NCBI RefSeq assembly: GCF_011762125.1
Contig: NZ_JAASQN010000001.1
Coordinates: forward strand, 1,178,001 to 1,242,000
Length of the DNA: 64,000 nt
DNA from: Sphingopyxis panaciterrae
GTDB lineage: Bacteria; Pseudomonadota; Alphaproteobacteria; Sphingomonadales; Sphingomonadaceae
Reading direction: 5' to 3'
The notes under the pieces are model-generated. The model was not told the DNA's origin and made no database searches. It was given only the letters and a program-made list of their open reading frames with translations. The position numbers and the translations under genes are program-made. Numbering within the stretch: position 1 is the first letter of the stretch; every line of letters begins with the position of its first letter. This document shows, piece after piece, positions 52,875 to 63,622 of the stretch.

Positions 52875-55142
52875 TCAGAACCCCAGGTTGCGGAAGGCGA
52901 TGCGGAACGAGAAGCTGTTGCCGCGCTTCGCATCGCCGGTATCGATATAGTCGCGGCGCCAGGTCAACGCGATCGACAGGCAATCATCGTCATAAGCGAC
53001 GCCCAGCCGGTGACGAATCGGGTCGAAACCGTCGGCGATGCCCAGGGGATCGTCGACCTTCCGCGTCAGGTCGACGATCGCCGAGCCAAAGACCGACCAG
53101 TGGTTGGCCACCGCGACGCGCCCGCCGACGCGCGCTTCCTCGCGATCCTGCAAATCCTCGCCGAGCAGCAGGATATCGCGATTGAGCCGCGAATAGCCGA
53201 GCACGGCATAGGTCGACTGGCTGCCGATCGTCGCATCGATCTCGTTGCGGCGGACCGCCAGATTATCCTTGTCGAGGCGATAGCGGTGGGTGAGGCGCAG
53301 GAAATCCTTATACGCGATCGTCGTGCGCCCGACGATGTCCGACGTGCGGTCGGTCAGCCCGGTGCCGTCGGGAAACAGGCTCGGCTTGTCGGACAGGCGA
53401 TAGCTTTGTCCGACGATGCTGTTGATGTTGAAGCCGGGGCGGCTGAAATTCCATTCGACGCCGTAAGTGATGCGCGCGCCATCCTCGAACCGGTCGTGGC
53501 CGTTGAAACGGTTGATCGCGAAGAGGTTGCTGTCCTCCAGGTCGAAGGCGCGCGAATCCTCGTTCGGAATGTCGAGATTCTTGATCGGCGGCGTCGCGAC
53601 GACCTGGATGCGCGGGGTCAGCGTCTGCGTGCCACCCATGAATTCGCCGACGAACGGCCAGCGTACGTCGGCAGCAACCGCCGCGATCCCGCGCGCCTGC
53701 CACCCCGACTTGCCGCGATAGCCGGGGATGCCGGTCAGCAGATTCTCGTCGCTGTGATACACGTCGCCGCGGACGAGTGCGGTCAGGGTGATTTCCTGCC
53801 CCATCGTCGTCAGCCGCCTGAGGTCCCAGCGGACGCCGGCAAAGGCGCGCTGCGTATCCTGTCCGGCGGTGCGCGCGATCGCCAGCGTGTTGAGCTGCAC
53901 CTCGAACTGGCCGCCGAACAGCGGGTCAGCAAGCCGCTGGCGATAGTCGATGATCGGCAGCGCGATCGGCTGCTGGCCTTGCGCGTCGTTGCGGCGCAGC
54001 GTCTGCGTCGCCCAGCCGGCGATCGACAAATAGCTGTTGCCGCCGATCCGCTCGATCTCGAACATCGAACGCAGCCGGTCGTCGCGGCTGATGTCGTAAC
54101 GCCGCATGAAGGTACGGTCGGTCGCGATGCGGCCCGAATAGGTCAGGCTCCAGCGCGGATCGAACTGGAATTTGCCCGCGCTCTCCAGATAGCCGCGGAA
54201 GCGCTTGCGGCTGTTCGGATCCTCGCCGGTCAGCGGGACGAGCGAGCCATAGGTCGCATAGCCGTTGATCCGGAACGATCCGATGTCGGTCAGCGCGCGC
54301 GCTTCACCCTCGATCATCGGCGCCGCGCCGGTGTAGATATGCGGCGTGATCGTCACGTCGCGGTCGGGCGCGATGCGCAGATAATAGGGGACCGCGATCT
54401 CGAACCCGTTCGACCGGTCGAGGCGGATTTCGGGAACGAGCAGCCCGCTGCTCGGTTCGTTGTTGAGCGGGTGGCTCAAACCCGGCAGCGGGATCAGCGG
54501 CAGGCCGAAAATCTCGATCCGCGCGCCCTTGTACCGGACCTTGTTCTTCGCCTTGTCGTACAGCACCTTGACGGCGCGGACCTGCCAGCTCGGATTTTTG
54601 GGACAGCCTTCGTTATCTTCGACCGGGCAGGGGGTATAGGCGGCGTTTTCCAGCTCGATATTGCCGTTGTCGAAGCGCGTGCCGCGGATCGCCGCGAGGC
54701 GCGATCCATTGTCGAGCACGACGAGCAGGTCTTCGACAACCCCGTCGCGCAGCGTGTCGGTCAGCTCGATCTTGTCGCCATAGGCAACATCGCCCTCGGG
54801 ATTCTTGATCGCGACATTGCCCTCGGCAAAAACCTGGCCGGTCTTGCGGTTCCACGTCACCTTGTCGGCGCGCATCGAAATCGTGTCGCGGTTCATCGCG
54901 ACATTGCCCTCGGCGACGACGATATCGGTGTCGCTGTCGTAATTCAGATTGTCGGCGGCGAAGCCGATCTGGTCCTCGGCCTTGGAATCGGGCGCATCGG
55001 TGACGAGCGGCGCGACATCGGGGGTTTGCAGGTCGGGGGTGCCGGGCGCTGCGGGGGGCGGCGATTCGCCGCCATCCTGCGCCGAAGCCGGCGCCGCGAG
55101 CAAGGCGCATGCGCTGGCCGTGGCGAGCCAGAACGGCCGCAT
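52875..55142 (-). CDS. lptD: LPS-assembly protein LptD
   Basis: 755 residues. Signal peptide (MRPFWLATASACALLAAPASA), an N-terminal OstA/LptA-like beta-jellyroll (about 60-180: AEGNVAMNRDTISMRADKVTWNRKTGQVFAEGNV), then a large beta-barrel ending RIAFRNLGF with the terminal aromatic. It inserts LPS or lipooligosaccharide into the outer leaflet with LptE. An upstream ATG (55175) is possible; the one chosen has GGAAAAG upstream and gives the shorter signal peptide. It heads the operon with surA, pdxA and rsmA, and is divergent from pepA. Confidence 0.93.
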   Translation of the reverse strand: MRPFWLATASACALLAAPASAQDGGESPPPAAPGTPDLQTPDVAPLVTDAPDSKAEDQIGFAADNLNYDSDTDIVVAEGNVAMNRDTISMRADKVTWNRKTGQVFAEGNVAIKNPEGDVAYGDKIELTDTLRDGVVEDLLVVLDNGSRLAAIRGTRFDNGNIELENAAYTPCPVEDNEGCPKNPSWQVRAVKVLYDKAKNKVRYKGARIEIFGLPLIPLPGLSHPLNNEPSSGLLVPEIRLDRSNGFEIAVPYYLRIAPDRDVTITPHIYTGAAPMIEGEARALTDIGSFRINGYATYGSLVPLTGEDPNSRKRFRGYLESAGKFQFDPRWSLTYSGRIATDRTFMRRYDISRDDRLRSMFEIERIGGNSYLSIAGWATQTLRRNDAQGQQPIALPIIDYRQRLADPLFGGQFEVQLNTLAIARTAGQDTQRAFAGVRWDLRRLTTMGQEITLTALVRGDVYHSDENLLTGIPGYRGKSGWQARGIAAVAADVRWPFVGEFMGGTQTLTPRIQVVATPPIKNLDIPNEDSRAFDLEDSNLFAINRFNGHDRFEDGARITYGVEWNFSRPGFNINSIVGQSYRLSDKPSLFPDGTGLTDRTSDIVGRTTIAYKDFLRLTHRYRLDKDNLAVRRNEIDATIGSQSTYAVLGYSRLNRDILLLGEDLQDREEARVGGRVAVANHWSVFGSAIVDLTRKVDDPLGIADGFDPIRHRLGVAYDDDCLSIALTWRRDYIDTGDAKRGNSFSFRIAFRNLGF

Positions 55143-55306
55143 CGGCGCTTTTCCGTGGAACAAAGCCAAGGTCATTTAGTCACTTTGTCCCATACCCTTT
55201 GAAAGTCCACCCGGACCGGACCGGCTGCTTTGTTTTTGCAACTCGCAAGCGAAACCCCTATCGGTCCGCCACGTTGCAATCAATCTTCACATAAGAAAGT
55301 CATCGC

Positions 55307-56776
55307 ATGGACATTCAGTTTGTCGCGCAAATCGATGCGTCTGCCGACGTCGTCGCTTTCCCGGTCCGCAAGGGCGGTCTCGCCGCGCTGGTCCAGGCGC
55401 TCGGCGATCCGCACGGCGCGTTGCTCGGCGGCGCCGCGGCACAGGCGCGGTTCGAGGGCGCGGCGGGCTCGGTGGCCGAAACCGCCGCGGTCGACGGCAG
55501 CCGCGTGCTGCGCCTCCTGCTCGTCGGCATCGGGGAGGGCGATGTCCACGATCTCGAACGCGGCGGCGCGGCGCTTGTCGCGCGGCTTCAGACGAGCGGC
55601 GCCGCCGCGGTCCATGTCGATTTCGCCAGCGCGGGCGCCAGCGATGCCGACGATGTGCTGGCCTTCGCGATGGGCGCGCGGCTGCGCAACTGGCGCCTCG
55701 ACACCTATCGCACCCGCCTCGCCGACAAGGCGAAACCCAGCCTTAAATCGGTGACCATCGCCTCGGCGCACGGCGACCTCGCGGACCGCTGGGCCGAAAA
55801 TGAAGCGATTGCCGACGGCGTCGCGCTGACCCAGACGCTGGTCGCCGAGCCGCCGAACATCCTCTATCCCGAAAGCTTCGTCGAACGCTGCCGGCATCTC
55901 GCCGACCTTGGCGTCGAACTCGAAATCCTCGACGAACAGCAGATGAAGGCGCTCGGCATGGGGGCGCTGCTCGGCGTTGCGCAGGGCTCGACCCGCCCGC
56001 CGCGGCTGCTTGCGATGCGCTGGAATGGCGGTAAGGCGGGCGAGGCACCGGTCGTGTTCATCGGCAAGGGCGTCACCTTCGACACCGGCGGCATCAGCCT
56101 GAAGCCCGGGGCGGGCATGGACATGATGAAGTGGGACATGGGCGGCGCGGGCGCCGTCGCGGGCGCGATCAAGGCGATCGCGGGGCGCAAGGCAAAGGCG
56201 AATGTTGTCGGCATCGTCGGCCTCGTCGAAAATATGCCCGACGGCAATGCGATGCGCCCCGGCGACATCGTTACCACCATGTCGGGGCAGACGGTCGAGG
56301 TGCTCAACACCGACGCCGAGGGCCGTCTCGTGCTGTGCGACGCGATCAGCTGGGCGCAGAAATCCTATGATCCCAAGGTGATCGTCGATCTCGCGACGCT
56401 GACCGGGGCGATGGTGATTTCGCTCGGTCACGAATTTGCCGGCATGTTCGCCAACGAAGACGGCCTCGCTGCCGACCTGCTCGCGGCGGGCGAGACGTCG
56501 AACAACAAATTGTGGCGCTTCCCGTTGTCGCCCGCCTACGACAAGCTGATCGACAGCCCGATCGCCGACATGAAGAATATCGGCCCGCGCGAAGCCGGTT
56601 CGATCACCGCGGCGCAGTTTCTGAAGCGCTTCGTCAATGACGGCGTCGCCTGGGCGCATCTCGACATCGCGGGCATGGCGTGGGCGGACAAGGACGGTCC
56701 GGTCTATGCCAAGGGCGCGACGGGCTATGGCGTGCGCCTGCTCGACCGCTTCATCGCCGAGAATTTCGAGGGGTAG
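55307..56776 (+). CDS. pepA: Leucyl aminopeptidase (M17)
   Basis: 489 residues, a hexameric two-metal aminopeptidase. The N-terminal macro-like domain (1-170) is followed by the catalytic domain with VFIGKGVTFDTGGISLKPG, MKWDMGGAGAV, and the signature NTDAEGRLVLCD. NKLWRFPL and GATGYGVRLLDRFI end the protein. It recycles peptides; in E. coli it also binds DNA. It is followed by holC, the usual pairing. Confidence 0.96.
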   Translation: MDIQFVAQIDASADVVAFPVRKGGLAALVQALGDPHGALLGGAAAQARFEGAAGSVAETAAVDGSRVLRLLLVGIGEGDVHDLERGGAALVARLQTSGAAAVHVDFASAGASDADDVLAFAMGARLRNWRLDTYRTRLADKAKPSLKSVTIASAHGDLADRWAENEAIADGVALTQTLVAEPPNILYPESFVERCRHLADLGVELEILDEQQMKALGMGALLGVAQGSTRPPRLLAMRWNGGKAGEAPVVFIGKGVTFDTGGISLKPGAGMDMMKWDMGGAGAVAGAIKAIAGRKAKANVVGIVGLVENMPDGNAMRPGDIVTTMSGQTVEVLNTDAEGRLVLCDAISWAQKSYDPKVIVDLATLTGAMVISLGHEFAGMFANEDGLAADLLAAGETSNNKLWRFPLSPAYDKLIDSPIADMKNIGPREAGSITAAQFLKRFVNDGVAWAHLDIAGMAWADKDGPVYAKGATGYGVRLLDRFIAENFEG

Positions 56777-56791
56777 GTTGAATTTCATGGT

Positions 56792-56876
56792 CGTCATTGC
56801 GAGCGGAGCGAAGCAATCCAGGGCGGTCTTGCGCTGCTCTGGATTGCCGCGTCGCCTTCGGCTCATCGCAATGACG
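56792..56876. repeat. Dispersed inverted repeat, CGTCATTGCGAG family (copy 4)
   Basis: Begins CGTCATTGCGAGCGG and ends ATCGCAATGACG. The inner half-sites AATCCAGGGC and GCTCTGGATT are complementary with mismatches. It lies in the pepA-holC gap. Confidence 0.82.
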
Positions 56877-56895
56877 GTCATTGGATAGGGATCAG

Positions 56896-57345
56896 ATGCC
56901 CCGCGTCGACTTTTACCGGCTGACCCGCGACCCCGTCGAGCGGGTGCTCCCCGCGATCGCGGCGCGCATATTGGCGGCGGGCGACCGTCTGCTGGTTGTG
57001 GCGGCCTCGGCGCTCCAGCGGCAGGCGATCGACGAGGCGCTGTGGACCGTGCAGCCCGCCAGTTTCCTGCCGCACGGCGCCGCGGGGTCGCCCGACGAGG
57101 AAATCGAACCGATCCTGCTCTCGGGAACGCTGGACCCCGCGCCCGCCAACCGCGCGCGTCTCGTCGCGCTCGCCGACGGCGAATGGCGCGACGAGGCGCT
57201 GCGCTTCGAGCGCACCTTCCTGCTCTTCGACAACAGCCGCATCGACGACGCGCGCGCGACATGGCGCAAGCTCAGCGCCGCCGAGGACACCGAAATCCAT
57301 TTCTGGAAACAGGATGATCGCGGCCGCTGGGCCGAGGGGCCGTAG
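56896..57345 (+). CDS. holC: DNA polymerase III subunit chi
   Basis: A 149-residue clamp-loader accessory subunit linking the replisome to SSB. MPRVDFYRLTRDPVERVLPAIAARIL, the LLVVAASALQRQAIDEALWT helix, FLPHGAAG and the C-terminal ATWRKLSAAEDTEIHFWKQDDRGRW are typical. The ATG was chosen over TTG 56881. It follows pepA after a repeat. Confidence 0.92.
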   Translation: MPRVDFYRLTRDPVERVLPAIAARILAAGDRLLVVAASALQRQAIDEALWTVQPASFLPHGAAGSPDEEIEPILLSGTLDPAPANRARLVALADGEWRDEALRFERTFLLFDNSRIDDARATWRKLSAAEDTEIHFWKQDDRGRWAEGP

Positions 57346-57436
57346 CGGCGGCAAGAAGCTGTGACAGCCGTCACCGACGGGCGGGCGGTGATCGCGCAAG
57401 GGGGGCGGACTTTACGTCGCAACAGGAGCTTCCCAG

Positions 57437-57967
57437 ATGACCATCCGCAACCGATCCACCCTCTGCTCCGCGCTCGCCGCCGCGACCCTGCTGCTCGCCG
57501 GCTGCGGTTCCAAATCGGACAGCGAAGTCGCGAGCGGCACCTACATCGACCCCGAAACGGGCAAGTCCGCCGACTATAGCGTGCGCAGCGGCAAGGACGG
57601 CGAAAACGACCAGGTGACGATCAAGACCGACGACGGCGAAGTCCGCTTCGGCGGCGAGGCCAAGCTGCCCGCGGGGCTTACCCCCTTTCCGGGATCGAAG
57701 ATGACCGGCGGGTTCGCGGGCGCGTCGGAAGGCAAGCAGGGCGGAATGGCGAGCTTCGAAGTCAAAGGAAAGGCGGCCGATGTCGTCGCCCATTACCGGC
57801 GCCAGATCGAGGCAGCGGGGCTGAAGGTGAAATCGGAGATGACGGCCGAGGACACGATCATCATCAGCGCCGAAAAACCGGAAGATACAAAGACCTCGAT
57901 CCAGGTCACCGCGACGCAGACCGGCGATATGGTCGAGGGCGTGGTAACCTATGGCTCGGGCGGCTGA
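57437..57967 (+). CDS. Lipoprotein of unknown function
   Basis: 176 residues. Signal peptide with lipobox LLLAGC (Cys23) and a short linker [11 protein letters not shown]. Then a soluble domain in which [51 protein letters not shown] resembles the two-helix/beta layout of BON- or DUF4426-like proteins, without a firm match. AGGAG-like sequence lies upstream of the ATG. Envelope location is well supported, function is not. Confidence 0.75.
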   Translation: MTIRNRSTLCSALAAATLLLAGCGSKSDSEVASGTYIDPETGKSADYSVRSGKDGENDQVTIKTDDGEVRFGGEAKLPAGLTPFPGSKMTGGFAGASEGKQGGMASFEVKGKAADVVAHYRRQIEAAGLKVKSEMTAEDTIIISAEKPEDTKTSIQVTATQTGDMVEGVVTYGSGG

Positions 57968-58056
57968 GCGGGGCGTACGCGCTCTGTCCTTGCGATGCGG
58001 CAAAAGCGCGGCTAGAGGCGCGCGCATCGCAAATCATAACAACCAGGAGCTTTCCC

Positions 58057-58479
58057 ATGGCGGTCACCCGCACCTTTTCGATCATCAAGCCCGACGCGAC
58101 GCGCCGCAACCTGACCGGCGCCGTCACCAAGATGCTCGAAGACGCCGGCCTGCGCGTCGTCGCATCGAAGCGCATCCACATGAGCCGCGAACAGGCCGAA
58201 GGCTTTTACGCGGTCCACAAGGAACGCCCCTTCTTCGGTGAACTCGTCGATTTCATGATCAGCGGCCCCGTCGTCGTCCAGGTTCTGGAAGGCGAAAACG
58301 CCATGCAGGCGAACCGCGACATCATGGGCGCGACCAACCCCAAGGACGCGGCGCCCGGCACGATCCGCAAGGAACTCGCCGAAAGCATCGAGGCGAACAG
58401 CGTTCACGGCAGCGACAGCGACGAAAATGCGGCGATCGAAATCGCCTATTTCTTCAAGCCCGAAGAAATCGTCGGCTAA
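58057..58479 (+). CDS. ndk: Nucleoside diphosphate kinase
   Basis: 140 residues; transfers the gamma phosphate between nucleotides through phospho-His in [20 protein letters not shown]. The N-terminus [20 protein letters not shown] and the [14 protein letters not shown] loop are typical. A strong terminator follows. Single-gene transcription is likely. Confidence 0.97.
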   Translation: MAVTRTFSIIKPDATRRNLTGAVTKMLEDAGLRVVASKRIHMSREQAEGFYAVHKERPFFGELVDFMISGPVVVQVLEGENAMQANRDIMGATNPKDAAPGTIRKELAESIEANSVHGSDSDENAAIEIAYFFKPEEIVG

Positions 58480-58505
58480 ACGATATCGGCCGCAAGGCAG
58501 GACAA

Positions 58506-58533
58506 GGCCGCCGGAGCGATCCGGCGGCCTTTT
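58506..58533. terminator. Intrinsic terminator between ndk and cls
   Basis: A perfect 9-bp stem GGCCGCCGG / CCGGCGGCC with loop agcgat is followed by TTTT on the plus strand. It lies 27 bp after the ndk stop and 5 bp before the cls stop. It is best for ndk; on the minus strand the A/T run is weaker. Confidence 0.75.
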
Positions 58534-58537
58534 CCGT

Positions 58538-59983
58538 TCACAACAGCGGGCTCAAGGTCGCGAGCAGGTTCTGCCACAGGCGGCGCAGCACGCCGTCGCG
58601 GGCGACATCCTCGGCGGCGACCCGATCCGATACCGCGAGATACTCATCCTGCCGGGCGCGGATTTCGCCGACGAACCCGTCGTCGGCGAACAGGATATTA
58701 TTCTCGAAATTCAGCTCGAAGCTCCGCCGGTCGAGATTGGCCGACCCGATCAGCGCCGCCGCGCCGTCGACGACCATCGTCTTGGCGTGGAGCAGCCCGG
58801 GGCGATATTCGAACAATCGTATCCCGGCGGCGAGCATATCGTCATAATAGCTGCGGCTGGTGCCCGCGACGATGCGGCTGTCGTTGCGCTGCGGCAGGAT
58901 CATCGTCACCGCCACCCCGCGCCGCGCGGCGTCGAGCAGCGCGCAGATCAGCTGCTCGTCGGGAACGAAATAGGGCGTCGTCACCACCAGTTCGCGCCGC
59001 GCCGAATGGATGAGCGAGGTGAAGCAGGCGGTCATCGCGGGGTAGGGCAGGTTCGGGCCGGTGCCGATGACCTGCGCGATGATCCCCGGGTCGGCGACCG
59101 GCGGCTGCTCGGCATCGTCGCCCAAAAGGCCGCTGATATCGTCGCCATGTTCCGATTCCCAATCGGCGGCGAAGATGAACTGGCAATCCTGGACGACCGG
59201 CCCCTCCCAGCGCGTCATGATGTCAACCCACGGCGCATAGCGCGATTTGACGCGAAATTCGGGGTCGGCGAGATTCTGGCTGCCGCACCAGGCGATGCGA
59301 TTGTCGACGATCAGCTGTTTCCGGTGGTTGCGCAGGTCGAAACGGCCGCGGATCAGTGTCCAGATCAGCCCGCCGATCGGCAGCGCGATGCGCGCGTCGA
59401 CCCCGGCATTTTCCAGCTCGATCCAGTAAGCCGACCGGATGAAACCGCGCGAGCCGAGCGCGTCGGCGAGCACGCGCACCCTGACTCCGCGCCGCGCTGC
59501 GCGGATCAGCGCGTCCTTGATACGAAACCCGTTGTTATCGGCCAACCAGATATAGAAGCAGAGGTGGACGGTCGTCTGTGCAGCGTCGATATCCTCCACC
59601 ATCTCGCGGATAGCGCTGTTGCTGTCGGCCGACAGCCGCGCCCGGTTGCCGCGCGTCGGGGGCAGGGCATTTGCGGTCTCGGCGAGCGCAAAGGGCGCTG
59701 CATAGGGCGTCCCGGCGAGCGTCTGCCGCACCGCCTCATTCTGCGCCGGATGCGGCAAATGCGCCTCGATCGCGCGATATCGTGCGCGGCGCTTCGAACT
59801 GATCCGCGCTTCGCCGAGCAAAAGATAGGCGACCACGCCAACGACCGGCACCATGATCGTCGCAATCAGCCACGCGATGCGCGACGCCGGCTCGCGCTGC
59901 GGCCGCAGGATGATCCGCCCGATCACCACGATATGAACCGCAAGGAAGGATAGCGAGAGGGCGAAGGTGGCGTCGAACTTCAT
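58538..59983 (-). CDS. cls: Cardiolipin synthase (phospholipase D family)
   Basis: 481 residues. Two N-terminal transmembrane helices (about 3-24 and 36-58, IVVIGRIILR / IAWLIATIMVPVVGVVAYLLLGEA) are followed by two HKD motifs: first NHRKQLIVDNRIAWCGSQN, second LHAKTMVVDGAAALIGSANLDRRSF. It condenses two phosphatidylglycerols into cardiolipin at the inner membrane. Length and layout match ClsA. Confidence 0.94.
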   Translation of the reverse strand: MKFDATFALSLSFLAVHIVVIGRIILRPQREPASRIAWLIATIMVPVVGVVAYLLLGEARISSKRRARYRAIEAHLPHPAQNEAVRQTLAGTPYAAPFALAETANALPPTRGNRARLSADSNSAIREMVEDIDAAQTTVHLCFYIWLADNNGFRIKDALIRAARRGVRVRVLADALGSRGFIRSAYWIELENAGVDARIALPIGGLIWTLIRGRFDLRNHRKQLIVDNRIAWCGSQNLADPEFRVKSRYAPWVDIMTRWEGPVVQDCQFIFAADWESEHGDDISGLLGDDAEQPPVADPGIIAQVIGTGPNLPYPAMTACFTSLIHSARRELVVTTPYFVPDEQLICALLDAARRGVAVTMILPQRNDSRIVAGTSRSYYDDMLAAGIRLFEYRPGLLHAKTMVVDGAAALIGSANLDRRSFELNFENNILFADDGFVGEIRARQDEYLAVSDRVAAEDVARDGVLRRLWQNLLATLSPLL

Positions 59984-60034
59984 CGCCGCAGTTCAACCGG
60001 CTTTCACGAAAAAGGCCAGCGCCAATTCATTGCT

Positions 60035-60138
60035 GTGCCCCTGCGAAGGCAGGGGCCCATCTCCTATGGCATGAATATCAGCGCCCACTGCTGGAGGACG
60101 GAACGGCACGAGATGGGTCCCTGCCTTCGCAGGGGCAC
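60035..60138. repeat. Inverted repeat GTGCCCCTGC family (copy 2)
   Basis: The left arm at 60035-60063 is complementary to the right arm at 60110-60138 with one mismatch. It has the same layout as 33037-33139. It lies between the cls start and the purN stop. Confidence 0.85.
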
Positions 60139-60190
60139 CGGCCCGTCTGAAATATGGGGTGAAAGCGAGTCACATCAAACGCATGTGGCT

Positions 60191-61141
60191 CTAGAATTCG
60201 TCCGCGACGCCCATCAGCCCGGCGAGCTTTTTCGGCGCGATCGCCAGCCAGCTCTTGCGCAGCCATTCGCCGATCGCATCCCAGTCGGTGTCGCCCAGGT
60301 CGAGGCGGATGCCGACCCAGCCGTCACCGAAATAGGCGGGACGGTAATATCGGTCCTCGTCGAGCTCGATCAGCATCGCCTGCTCCTCGGCGCCGCTGAT
60401 CTTGACCAGCAGCGCGGTTTTGCCGTCTCCGTGGTGATCCTGCGTGAAATAGGCGAATTTCTTGCCCTTAACGATGCCGAAGCAGGGCATGCCGTGCGAG
60501 CTGACCTCGTCGGCCTCGGGCAGCGCCATCGCGAGCGCGCGCACGCGGTCGAGCAGCCAGGCGGGATCGCGTTCGCGCGTCACGAAGGCGGCGAGCGTTT
60601 TGGGGTAAAGCTGATGCTCGGCGAACTGGACCCGGCGCGCGAGGCTTTCGACCGTATCGCCGGGGACGATCGCGACCCGGGTTTGTGCGAGCACCGGGCC
60701 GTCGTCGAGCGTCGGCGTCACGACATGAATGCTGCACCCGCCATGGCCGTCGCGCGCGTCGATCGCCTGCTGGTGCGTGTTCAGTCCCTTGTATTTCGGT
60801 AGCAGGCTGGGATGGATGTTGAGCATCCGGCCTTCCCAGCGGGCTACGAATTCGTCGCTGAGAATACGCATATAGCCCGCGAGCGCGACATATTCGGCGC
60901 TCACCTCGCGAAGCCGTTCATCGATCAGCGCATCGAAGGCGTCGCGGTTCAGGCCCTTGTGCGACAGGCCCCATGTCGCGATTCCCTCGGCCTCGGCGAT
61001 CGCAAGGCCCGGTGCGTCGGAATTGTTGCTGGCGACGAGCACCAGCTCATAAGGGCAATCGGCCGCCTTCGCGGCATAGAGCAGCGCCGCCATATTGGTT
61101 CCGGCGCCCGAGATAAGGACGGCGACACGCGCCTTAGCCAT
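60191..61141 (-). CDS. purN: Phosphoribosylglycinamide formyltransferase fused to a YjbR/MmcQ domain
   Basis: 316 residues. Residues 1 to about 190 are PurN, using 10-formyl-THF in step 3 of purine synthesis: [35 protein letters not shown] (catalytic Asn/His), and [15 protein letters not shown]. Residues about 200-316 are a separate MmcQ/YjbR (PF04237)-type domain ([43 protein letters not shown]). The frame is continuous, so the two are fused. The C-terminal domain's role is unknown. Its start overlaps purM by 8 bp. Confidence 0.9.
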   Translation of the reverse strand: MAKARVAVLISGAGTNMAALLYAAKAADCPYELVLVASNNSDAPGLAIAEAEGIATWGLSHKGLNRDAFDALIDERLREVSAEYVALAGYMRILSDEFVARWEGRMLNIHPSLLPKYKGLNTHQQAIDARDGHGGCSIHVVTPTLDDGPVLAQTRVAIVPGDTVESLARRVQFAEHQLYPKTLAAFVTRERDPAWLLDRVRALAMALPEADEVSSHGMPCFGIVKGKKFAYFTQDHHGDGKTALLVKISGAEEQAMLIELDEDRYYRPAYFGDGWVGIRLDLGDTDWDAIGEWLRKSWLAIAPKKLAGLMGVADEF

Positions 61142-62252
61142 TATGCGTTGCCGACCACGCGCTCATCGCGCTCCATGTTTCCGAACCACCCGTCACGGTG
61201 CAGCCCTTTTCGCCCTCGGCGATATGTCCGATGCGATGCACCGTTTCGCCAGCGGCTTCGAGCGCGGCGGTCACCTCGGCGACGTCGGCTTCGGCAACGA
61301 CGACCGCCATGCCGATCCCGCAGTTGAAGGTGCGCGCCATTTCCTCGGGCTCGATATTGCCCTGCGCCTGCAGATACGCCATCAACCGCGGCTGCGCCCA
61401 CGCATCCGCGTCGACATGGGCATGGAGAGTTTTCGGCAGGATGCGCGGGATATTTTCGAGCAGCCCGCCGCCGGTGATATGCGCCAGCGCGTGGATCTTT
61501 CCGGTCTTCACCAGCGGCAACAGGCTCTTCACATAGATGCGCGTCGGCGCCATCAGCGCGTCGATCAGCAGGATATTCTGGTCGAACAGGGCAGGGCGGT
61601 CGAGTTTCCAGCCCTTGTCGGCGGCGAGCCGGCGGACGAGCGAAAAGCCGTTCGAATGCACCCCCGACGAGGCGAGGCCCAGGATGACGTCGCCCGCCGC
61701 GACCTTGTCGGCGGTCAGCACCTGGTCGCGCTCGACCGCGCCGACGCAGAATCCGGCCAAATCATAATCGCCTTCGCTGTACATGCCCGGCATTTCGGCG
61801 GTTTCGCCGCCGATCAGCGCGCAGCCGGCCTGTTTGCAGCCCTCGGCAATGCTCGCGACGACCTCGGTCGCCACATCGTTGTCGAGTTTGCCCGTCGCAT
61901 AATAATCGAGAAAAAACAGCGGCTCGGCACCCTGCACGATCAGGTCGTTCGCGCACATCGCGACCAGGTCGATGCCGACCCCGTCATGCTTGCCCGATTC
62001 GATCGCGAGTTTCAGCTTGGTGCCGACGCCATCGTTCGCGGCGACGAGCAGCGGATCGCTGAAGCCCGCGGCCCGAAGATCGAAAAAGCCGCCGAAGCCG
62101 CCCAGGTCGGCGTCGGCGCCGGGACGGCGCGTCGCACGGGCGAGCGGAGCGATGGCACGGACCAGCGCGTTGCCGGTCTCGATCGATACGCCGGCCTCGG
62201 CATAAGTGTAGGAGGCGGGTTGCCCGTCTCGTTTGTTCTGCTTGGAATCCAT
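61134..62252 (-). CDS. purM: Phosphoribosylformylglycinamidine cyclo-ligase (AIR synthetase)
   Basis: 372 residues; ATP-dependent ring closure to AIR in purine synthesis. Features are [72 protein letters not shown], and [16 protein letters not shown]. The start MDSKQNK (62252) was preferred; a longer N-terminal extension would run into the promoter area. It is cotranscribed with purN. Confidence 0.96.
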   Translation of the reverse strand: MDSKQNKRDGQPASYTYAEAGVSIETGNALVRAIAPLARATRRPGADADLGGFGGFFDLRAAGFSDPLLVAANDGVGTKLKLAIESGKHDGVGIDLVAMCANDLIVQGAEPLFFLDYYATGKLDNDVATEVVASIAEGCKQAGCALIGGETAEMPGMYSEGDYDLAGFCVGAVERDQVLTADKVAAGDVILGLASSGVHSNGFSLVRRLAADKGWKLDRPALFDQNILLIDALMAPTRIYVKSLLPLVKTGKIHALAHITGGGLLENIPRILPKTLHAHVDADAWAQPRLMAYLQAQGNIEPEEMARTFNCGIGMAVVVAEADVAEVTAALEAAGETVHRIGHIAEGEKGCTVTGGSETWSAMSAWSATHNG

Positions 62253-62350
62253 GGCCAGCGCGACTAACGAGTTCAGCCGAGAAATGCCATGATTTCCTTG
62301 TCCGGTACCTTGCGTTTCGCCTAGGTTCGGGGGCAGAGCATAGAGAAGAT

Positions 62351-63622
62351 ATGATTTCGGTCGCTTTCCCCCGCTTCGCACCCCGTTTTTCGTTCGACGC
62401 CGTGCGCCCGCGCGATTGGCGCTGGGCCGCGCTTTTCGGCCTTCTGCTGGCGATTCTGGTCGTCGGCGTGGTCGAGGGGCAGATCAGCCGCGGCGATCGC
62501 GGGATCACTCCGATCAACAGCAGCGGCGATTTCCTCGCGAGCGGTATCCTCGTCGACGTCATCGGCGACAATGCCGAGGATGCGCGGGAAAAGGGCTGGC
62601 GCGAAGCGCAGCGCCTGGGCTGGACCCAGCTCTATCGCAAGCTGAACGGCAGCGATGGCCCGAAACTCGGCGATTCGGTGCTCGACGGCATCGTCACCGC
62701 GATCGTCGTCGAGGACGAACAGATCGGCCCGCGCCGCTATGTCGCACGCCTCGGCGTCCAGTTCGACCGCGTCCGGGCGGGGCAGATTTTGGGCGTCAGC
62801 GGCCGCACATTGCGCTCGCCGCCCTTGCTCGTCATCCCCGTCTATTCGGTCGACGGCATCCCGCAGGTGTTCGAACAACGGAGTGCGTGGCAGCGCGCCT
62901 GGGCTGAATATAACACCGGGCAGAGCGCGATCGACTATGTCCGCACCGCGGGCACCGGCGCCGACACGCTGCTGATCAACGCCGGCCAGACCGGCCGCCG
63001 CGGCCGCGTCTGGTGGCGCGTCATCCTCGACCAATATGGCGCCGCCGACGTGCTCGTGCCGATCGCGCGGGTCGAATATTCCTATCCCGGCGGGCCGATC
63101 AAAGGCTATTTTACGGCGCGTTTCGGCCCCGATAACAAGCTGATCTCCAGTTTCACCATGACCGGTCCCAATCCCACCGCCTTGCCCGACATGATGGAAA
63201 AGGCGGTCGCGCGGATGGACCGCATCTATATCGACGCGCTTGCCGCTGGCGTGCTCAAGACCGATACCTATCTCGTCCTCGAAAAGCCGGTCGAAAAGAA
63301 GGACCTGCCCGAAGAGGTGGCGACCGACGACGATGTGCTGCCCAGCGAGACCGACGCCAGCGTTCCCGCCGCTCCGGCGGTCGGCATGTCGACCTTCACC
63401 GTCCAGTACAGCTCGCCCGACGTCGAATCGGTTTCGGCGACCGAACGGGCGATCGCGGGCATCGCGGGCGTCCAGTCGGCCTCGACGACCAGCCTCGCGC
63501 TGGGCGGCACGTCGGTGATGCGCGTCGCCTTCCGCGGCGACATCGCCGCGCTCAAGGCGGCGCTCGCCGCGCGCGGCTACAAGGTGCAGGAAGGCGGCAG
63601 CACGCTCAGGATCAGTCGCTGA
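62351..63622 (+). CDS. DUF2066-like periplasmic or membrane protein between purM and hdaA
   Basis: 423 residues. An N-terminal hydrophobic helix ([21 protein letters not shown], about 24-44) acts as signal anchor. The following [32 protein letters not shown] fits DUF2066, and the C-terminal [38 protein letters not shown] resembles a heavy-metal-associated-like fold without a CxxC motif. DUF2066 genes often sit between purM and hda. Function unknown. It overlaps hdaA by one base. Confidence 0.72.
   Translation: MISVAFPRFAPRFSFDAVRPRDWRWAALFGLLLAILVVGVVEGQISRGDRGITPINSSGDFLASGILVDVIGDNAEDAREKGWREAQRLGWTQLYRKLNGSDGPKLGDSVLDGIVTAIVVEDEQIGPRRYVARLGVQFDRVRAGQILGVSGRTLRSPPLLVIPVYSVDGIPQVFEQRSAWQRAWAEYNTGQSAIDYVRTAGTGADTLLINAGQTGRRGRVWWRVILDQYGAADVLVPIARVEYSYPGGPIKGYFTARFGPDNKLISSFTMTGPNPTALPDMMEKAVARMDRIYIDALAAGVLKTDTYLVLEKPVEKKDLPEEVATDDDVLPSETDASVPAAPAVGMSTFTVQYSSPDVESVSATERAIAGIAGVQSASTTSLALGGTSVMRVAFRGDIAALKAALAARGYKVQEGGSTLRISR

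Noticed and set aside
51591-55202. A 1,203-codon plus-strand open frame opposite surA and lptD
   Set aside because: Antisense to well-supported genes; composition shows no folded-protein pattern.
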